A program made the translations under genes and the position numbers. Below, piece after piece: positions 60,301 through 64,000 of a DNA stretch of 64,000 nt. The DNA comes from Anas platyrhynchos (taxonomy: Eukaryota; Chordata; Aves; Anseriformes; Anatidae): the NCBI RefSeq assembly GCF_047663525.1, contig NC_092587.1, positions 196,041,501-196,105,500 of the forward strand, in the 5' to 3' direction. How positions within the stretch are numbered: the stretch's first letter is position 1; each line of letters opens with the position of its first letter. The notes beneath the pieces are model-generated. The model was not told the DNA's origin and did no database searches. It saw only the letters and a list, made by a program, of their open reading frames with translations.

Positions 60301-63300
60301 AGCCAGAAGAATAAAGAAAGTAGCACTTACTTAGCATGGAAAGATGCATTCATTGTTACATGTACATGGAAAAGATGGAAAACCTTTCAGAATTCACTCA
60401 GAACAAGCCTGAATACTGGCAAATTCCAATTTCACCTTCCTAAACACCCCCCACAGGTCAGCTTTTAATCTGAGGAATGACATTTGTTTAACCTCTTCAA
60501 TCTGAGCTGGGAAAATTGGCCCATAAGGCCACCTCCCCCCAGCCCACTACCCTGCTCTTTTGGGTCCATCTGACCAGCTGAGCACCTGCGTCCCGTCCTC
60601 ATTCAGCACGTTCTTCCGACAGACCAGCAAAGGCCCCACCAGGCCAGAATTGGTGTCCTTGACGGCATCAGTGGCTGAGTAGTAGAGATAGGTGAGGCAC
60701 GGTGGGTCGTTCTCACTTGGACCTCCATTTTCAGGCACTCTCCATTTGTACGTGAAGGTTTCACCTGCCTTAACGTGGGCTCCTGGCTTCATATATCCTG
60801 CAGAGAGAAAATTGAGAAGCACCCAGGTCACGGGAAGGTTATGTCCTCCAGAATACAAGCGTTGGCTGGGGGTCAGACGTAGCCACTGCTTTCTGCAGGT
60901 GGGCTCTCCCTTGCAACCACAGCTCAAACACCATTCTGTGGTCTGGTGACTTCTGCCATGGGGACATCTCGCCAGAGCCCAGTGCCCTGGGGACACACTG
61001 AGCCGTTCCTCACAGAACAAGTTCAGCTACACCACACAGACACCGGCCCGATGCTATCTGGAGGATCTGGATTCTGTCAGACCAGACGTGCAGAGCTCAT
61101 CCTTGCTCTTAAACGGCTTCCTCTAATGTCTGTAGCTTTCCTGCCTTATCGTGAGATTCATCTGAGGTACGAATGCAGACTCTGGCTTTTCATTAAGCAC
61201 CACGAAGCAATTACCTCAGCGAGTGGGGCTGCAGTTGTGACTGTTTAGAAATTTGGCACAAATCTCATCCTGGTAATTGCTTCTTTTTGATTTTGCAGCA
61301 AGGAACCTCTGTCAGAGTCTCCAAAGGGTGGCTGCTACCACTTTCTTTAAAAGCTAATTTGGGGTGATTGTCTGCTGCCCGGCATGGGGTGCCTGTAGTA
61401 TCACTCATGTAATTTAGCCACTGTAAAAGGGTGTCGGTATTCACAGAGAGAGGACTCATAAAAGGGACTGGAAATGAACGTTTGGAAAAGGGGTCAGCCC
61501 TGCACCCTCAGAAGAAAAAATTACTAAATAACCCTTTTACTCTTTGCTGTGAGGAAGATCAAACTAGAAATTTTATTTTAAGCTGAGGCACCTATTGGCT
61601 GGGTTTTCTCAGCACAATCAGATGTTTCTGTCAGCAGCAGCCTGCACTGATTTGATTCCCTGTGTGCTGCCAAAACCCTGGAGTGCTTCATGAAGAATCC
61701 TGTTACGAACTTAGACATGAATGAAAATATCAATATTTAAACACATACAATCTGCCACAAGCTGCGATACAAAGCAGGGTACTTCTGCAATGGTATCTGA
61801 TGCTATTAAATTAATCCTGCAATGGTGCTCAATATGGAGAAGAATATTGATTTGGAGAGAAAAAATAATAATGAGATTGGACAAGTGTTATATGCAATAT
61901 GGAAGAATATTACTGAGAGCACAACTGAAAAAAAGTTTGATAAGCCTTATGCATATTTATGTACAGTATTTTCATGTGAATAATCTACACTCAGACAAAG
62001 CACAGGCTTAGAAAAATCATTGTCCCTCACTATAAACTTGCAGCCTCTGTAGGGGCCATACCTACATACTCTTGTAGATGGGTATGATGGAAATCCAAGA
62101 CACTAGGCTTATGGAGAGAGAAGGGCAAAAAGATTATCAGGAAGAGATAAATCTGGAGTCAGTTTCCTCTCCAGAGACCCAGAAGTGTGCAGCTCATGCT
62201 GCTGCTGAATTGTAGGGTTTGGGTTGATTTTGCTCCACATTGAAGGGTGCAATGAGGATGGATGCTATTACCATGGAGGTTTAAAAGAAAGCACAACAGG
62301 ACTGAATGTGAGCAGAAAGAAGGATCTGCTTTTCCATCAGAAAAATTATATCTGATGTTAGGATGTGTACAGGTAAATTCAAGGCCAAAGTGAACCCTGA
62401 TGTTTCAGGATACAGCTTGGCCTGCTAACAATTTTGTTGCATTGCAAGGTCAGCAACTAGAGACAACAGAATTTGATTCAAGCCTTTTGTGTCGATGTTA
62501 TTGTATGCTTTTATGAGTTTTGCATGCTGACCTAATTCTCTTAGCACAGTCCTCAAAAGAGGGATTATGTCCTGGGTGTTCCTTTCTGATACGTTGCGAT
62601 GGAAACAAAACAATTACGACAACAAGAAGGATAACTTTCTCTTTGGTTCCTCAGCTCATCTAACAAAAGCACTCTAAAGCTAGGACACGTGCTCTAACCC
62701 TAATCTAGGTTCCTTTGGTAGTCAAGGGAAACAGAGACACTTCCAGGCATGACCTACTGTCTCCTAAAACAGGTGTTCAAAGTAAACGAGACTTCTCACC
62801 CTCTGAAGAGGTTGATTTTTGCCTCTGACTGAAGAAGTTGCCTACCAATTAGACATGACACCTTACATTTAATGGTTAAACTTAGATGATAAAGATCCCA
62901 TCTTTGCACAAAATGGGAGGAAGCCTTTGGTAAATGCTCTGTTCTAGCATTTACCTAGTTATGAGGGTTAATAAGAATTGTTGCTGCTTCACATTCTGTG
63001 TCAATCTGATAAAAGATGCCTGGTTGTTGACTATGCTGGCCATGAAGGAAGGGGAATACCAGGCCTCCGTTAGAGGATCTAGGTGTGAAGCAGCCCAGAC
63101 CATGTAGACAGCTCTGTACAAAAACTCAGCAGGGTTATCATGCCAGATCCTAAGCAACATTTTTGGAGCATGTTCAGAGTAGGTCCACTGATGGGATGAG
63201 GGATATTAGATTAGAACTAAAGTAATTTGGATTGGGCTTTTGACTTGTACTCAAAATTAACAGATGGACCTCAGCTGGTTTCAGTGACCCTGTCTGGCAC

Positions 63301-63928
63301 ATGTTCAAGGGGAAGAACCTGTACAGAGGCAGACTGGGGGGGTCCCTCAGGTTGTGACACGTAGGGTAGACACAAACTAAACCAAATCACCGCTTCCATT
63401 CCTTAATACCCACAAAAATGGCAAAGCTACAGAGCAACAGGAGCAGATCTGCAGACTCAAGTATTCTGGATGTGACAATACAGCAGTTCAGTCAAAACTT
63501 ACCATCTAAGTAGGGAGCTCCTTCCGACAGTTTGCTGAAGCTTACGCCATGGGCCATAATGCTGTAGCTCCTTTTGGCTTTATTGGCAAATGTAACTAGC
63601 ACTGTATCTCCCACTTCAGCTTTTATTACAGGACCTTAAAGAAAGAGAGTTACGGAAGGCGTTAGAACCACCAACAAATGTAATTTTATCTAAACTAGAC
63701 AGCACTGACTAGCAGCTGAATGCCCCAAATTTCCCACTGGATTCAAGGGGACTTTTGCTTCCAAAGGATGGGAGAACATTCACCATACCAAGTATTCCTA
63801 GGTGCTTCATGTTCTTTGGCTGAATCTTCCTTTTACTGAATGTTGCATCAGTATACTCCACATAGCGAACCTTCCAGTATTGCCCTCCTATTCTGTCAGT
63901 CCCTTGTGTGAAATAAATTGCAGATTCA
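47903..63928 (-). CDS. HEPHL1: Hephaestin-like 1, 3' partial (14 exons, domains 3-6 and membrane anchor)
   Basis: HEPHL1 is a membrane-anchored multicopper ferroxidase of the ceruloplasmin/hephaestin family that oxidises Fe(II) at the cell surface. Fourteen exons join without a frame break into 751 complete codons before the stop. They encode two of the three homologous ~350-residue units (cupredoxin domains 3-4 and 5-6), a Thr-rich stalk, one membrane helix and a short tail. Type 1 copper ligands are present in domain 4 (MHG; C-x4-H-x4-M in [12 protein letters not shown]) and domain 6 (HTVHFH and [12 protein letters not shown]). The domain 6 HFH and HCH motifs also supply half of the trinuclear cluster. 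Iron-site positions corresponding to ceruloplasmin E935, H940 and D1025 are kept (EGNSKH; VADH). Domains 1-2 and the signal peptide lie beyond 64000. Adjacency to PANX1 separates it from hephaestin (HEPH), which also has a membrane anchor. Confidence 0.93.
48187..48267 (-). CDS. HEPHL1: HEPHL1 exon, Thr-rich extracellular stalk
   Basis: This 81-base exon is too short to stand out alone. It has acceptor CTGCACAG and donor GTATTT. It encodes [20 protein letters not shown] and ENRTTAK (sequon NRT). Phases 1 in and 1 out fit both neighbours exactly. The stalk is poorly conserved across the family, so the call rests on splice sites, phase and position. Confidence 0.8.
48309..48336. repeat. A28 homopolymer in HEPHL1 intron
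   Basis: Uninterrupted A on the plus strand, followed shortly by a T13 run (48351-48363). Both lie between the stalk exon and the HCH exon. Confidence 0.95.
49225..49384 (-). CDS. HEPHL1: HEPHL1 exon, end of domain 6 (HCH copper motif)
   Basis: The exon has acceptor TTGCCACAG (an alternative ends four bases later, start 49380) and donor GTGAAG. It encodes [20 protein letters not shown], then [20 protein letters not shown] and [11 protein letters not shown]-x3-H-x4-M gives the type 1 Cys, His and Met and two trinuclear histidines. The aspartate of VADH matches ceruloplasmin D1025. It ends in phase 1. Confidence 0.9.
50046..50185 (-). CDS. HEPHL1: HEPHL1 exon, middle of domain 6 (HTVHFH copper motif)
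   Basis: The exon has acceptor CTTCCAG. It encodes [20 protein letters not shown], then [20 protein letters not shown] and ends QTFIFK. HTVHFH carries one type 1 and two trinuclear copper histidines. The donor is ambiguous: GTTGGT after FK (chosen, phase 0) or GTAAAA four bases later (end 50042). Either gives the same protein length when paired with the matching acceptor. Confidence 0.88.
50884..51106 (-). CDS. HEPHL1: HEPHL1 exon, end of domain 5 and start of domain 6
   Basis: The 223-base exon has acceptor CATTTCAG and donor GTATGT. It encodes [20 protein letters not shown], then [20 protein letters not shown] and ends VEGNSKH. E and H of EGNSKH match ceruloplasmin E935 and H940. It fuses what are two exons in unit 2 (the end of 60586-60797 plus 59981-60131). 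Confidence 0.92.
51577..51683 (-). CDS. HEPHL1: HEPHL1 exon, domain 5 third segment
   Basis: The 107-base exon encodes [20 protein letters not shown] and [15 protein letters not shown], ending in phase 0 at donor GTAATC. Its acceptor is preceded by an exceptionally long pyrimidine tract (51684-51722, nearly pure T on the minus strand). Unit 2 has no intron at the equivalent position. Confidence 0.92.
53886..54026 (-). CDS. HEPHL1: HEPHL1 exon, domain 5 core
   Basis: The 141-base exon has acceptor AATTTAG and donor GTAAGG. It encodes [20 protein letters not shown], then [20 protein letters not shown] and ends TPITLP plus a split glycine. It is the paralogue of the exon at 63503-63634. Confidence 0.93.
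54861..55000 (-). CDS. HEPHL1: HEPHL1 exon, start of unit 3 (domain 5), GC splice donor
   Basis: The 140-base exon has acceptor TTTTGCAG. It encodes [33 protein letters not shown] (sequon NFT) and ends HLEIL plus one base of glycine. The intron begins GCAAGT, not GT. Reading on would hit a stop two codons later. Length and both phases equal those of the paralogous exon at 63789-63928, so the GC donor is well supported. Confidence 0.9.
56179..56392 (-). CDS. HEPHL1: HEPHL1 exon, end of domain 4 and linker to domain 5
   Basis: The 214-base exon has acceptor ATTTCTAG and donor GTACAT. It encodes [20 protein letters not shown], giving the type 1 copper Cys, His and Met, followed by EVSSC. The linker has N-glycosylation sequons NAT, NKS and NIS, and the family motif [13 protein letters not shown]. 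It ends in phase 2. An A17 run follows the donor closely (56151-56167 on the plus strand appears as T). Confidence 0.93.
58100..58400 (-). mobile_element. CR1 LINE 3'-end fragment in HEPHL1 intron
   Basis: Antisense CR1 order on the plus strand: AGAATCAGAATGGCTGTGGT, CATCTGGTCCAACCCCTGCT, CACCTTGTCCAGGAGG, CTCTGGGCAACCTGTGCCAG, then a GTCAGAAGGAACCTCTTGTA block. It is in the same orientation as HEPHL1. Confidence 0.9.
58497..58709 (-). CDS. HEPHL1: HEPHL1 exon, middle of domain 4
   Basis: The 213-base exon has acceptor CTCCTCCAG and donor GTACGT. It encodes [15 protein letters not shown], then [20 protein letters not shown] and ends MQPDRV plus a split glycine codon. The histidine of DMHG is the expected first type 1 copper ligand of domain 4. 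Confidence 0.93.
59981..60131 (-). CDS. HEPHL1: HEPHL1 exon, start of domain 4
   Basis: The 151-base exon has acceptor GGCTACAG and donor GTACGA. It encodes [20 protein letters not shown] through KESNKMH. The E-x4-H of ESNKMH matches the ceruloplasmin domain 4 cation-site residues E597 and H602 (family knowledge). It ends in phase 1. Confidence 0.93.
60586..60797 (-). CDS. HEPHL1: HEPHL1 exon, second half of domain 3
   Basis: The 212-base exon has acceptor CTCTGCAG and donor GTGCTC. It encodes [19 protein letters not shown], then [20 protein letters not shown] and [17 protein letters not shown]. It ends in phase 0. The equivalent stretch of unit 3 is interrupted by an intron after VK. Confidence 0.93.
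63503..63634 (-). CDS. HEPHL1: HEPHL1 exon, domain 3 core
   Basis: The 132-base exon has acceptor TTCTTTAAG and donor GTAAGT. It encodes [20 protein letters not shown], then [18 protein letters not shown]. The PVIxAEVGD pattern is the family's cupredoxin signature strand. Phases are 1 in and 1 out. Confidence 0.93.
63789..63928 (-). CDS. HEPHL1: HEPHL1 exon, start of unit 2 (domain 3)
   Basis: The 140-base exon has acceptor TCCACAG and donor GTATGG. It begins with the last base of a split codon and encodes [20 protein letters not shown] through KHLGIL. It is the paralogue of the exon at 54861-55000, with identical length and phases. The preceding exon is outside the window. Confidence 0.93.
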
Positions 63929-64000
63929 CTGTGGATTTAACAAATCAGACTGGTTAAATTACTAGAGGTTCGGGCAGAAACCTTTCTTTAGGATAAAGTT
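63929..64000 (-). other. Start of HEPHL1 intron at window edge
   Basis: Intron sequence lies upstream of the first visible exon. The exons for domains 1-2 and the signal peptide are beyond the window. Confidence 0.85.

Larger units (their letters stand above)
48106..63788 (-). other. HEPHL1 introns, what they hold
   Basis: The introns lie at 63635-63788, 60798-63502, 60132-60585, 58710-59980, 56393-58496, 55001-56178, 54027-54860 (GC-AG), 51684-53885, 51107-51576, 50186-50883, 49385-50045, 48268-49224 and 48106-48186. The only interspersed repeat recognised is a CR1 3' end at 58.1-58.4 kb. Low-complexity runs occur at 48309-48336 (A28), 51688-51722 (A-rich), 52482-52515 (A-rich) and 55742-55830 (T-rich, TTTG and TTTA). 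No additional gene was seen. Confidence 0.85.

Noticed and set aside
1..64000. CRISPR arrays, bacterial operons, insertion sequences, tRNA or rRNA genes
   Set aside because: The sequence is vertebrate nuclear DNA. No regularly spaced repeats or conserved structural RNA sequences were noticed.

Overview
The window is vertebrate nuclear DNA, almost certainly from a bird. It has small exons separated by large introns with GT-AG boundaries, no dense coding, and many fragments of CR1 (chicken repeat 1) LINEs, the dominant retroelement of avian genomes. No SINE families typical of mammals were recognised. The species cannot be fixed from sequence alone.

Two protein-coding genes are supported, both on the minus strand and arranged head-to-tail. 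From right to left: (1) the 3' two-thirds of HEPHL1 (hephaestin-like 1, a membrane-anchored multicopper ferroxidase), 14 coding exons between 63928 and 47903. The 5' exons encoding domains 1-2 and the signal peptide lie beyond the right edge. (2) PANX1 (pannexin-1, large-pore ATP-release channel), with start codon at 44223 in a CpG-rich promoter, coding exons at 44 kb, 33.9 kb, 23 kb, 22 kb and 20.9 kb, and a probable long 3' UTR reaching about 17.55 kb. The HEPHL1-PANX1 adjacency and orientation match the arrangement I know from human chromosome 11q, which supports the HEPHL1 rather than HEPH assignment.

Layout: 1-17.5 kb has no recognisable gene, only CR1 fragments, simple repeats and unique sequence; 17.55-20.77 kb is probable PANX1 3' UTR; 20.77-44.22 kb is PANX1 with two introns of about 10 kb; 44.0-44.65 kb is the PANX1 CpG island, carrying an embedded CR1 3' end; 44.65-47.9 kb is intergenic sequence plus the HEPHL1 3' UTR; 47.9-64 kb is HEPHL1.

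The points most worth a second look are: a GC-AG intron in HEPHL1 (exon ending at 54861), supported by the paralogous exon inside the same gene; ambiguity at the PANX1 C-terminus, where two phase-compatible acceptors give two different tails; a CR1 3' end about 0.2 kb upstream of the PANX1 start codon; different intron positions in the second and third homologous units of HEPHL1; and a CR1 cluster near 5 kb with an inverted internal segment. The two genes have no known joint pathway and appear simply to be syntenic neighbours. I found no evidence of an undescribed biological system.
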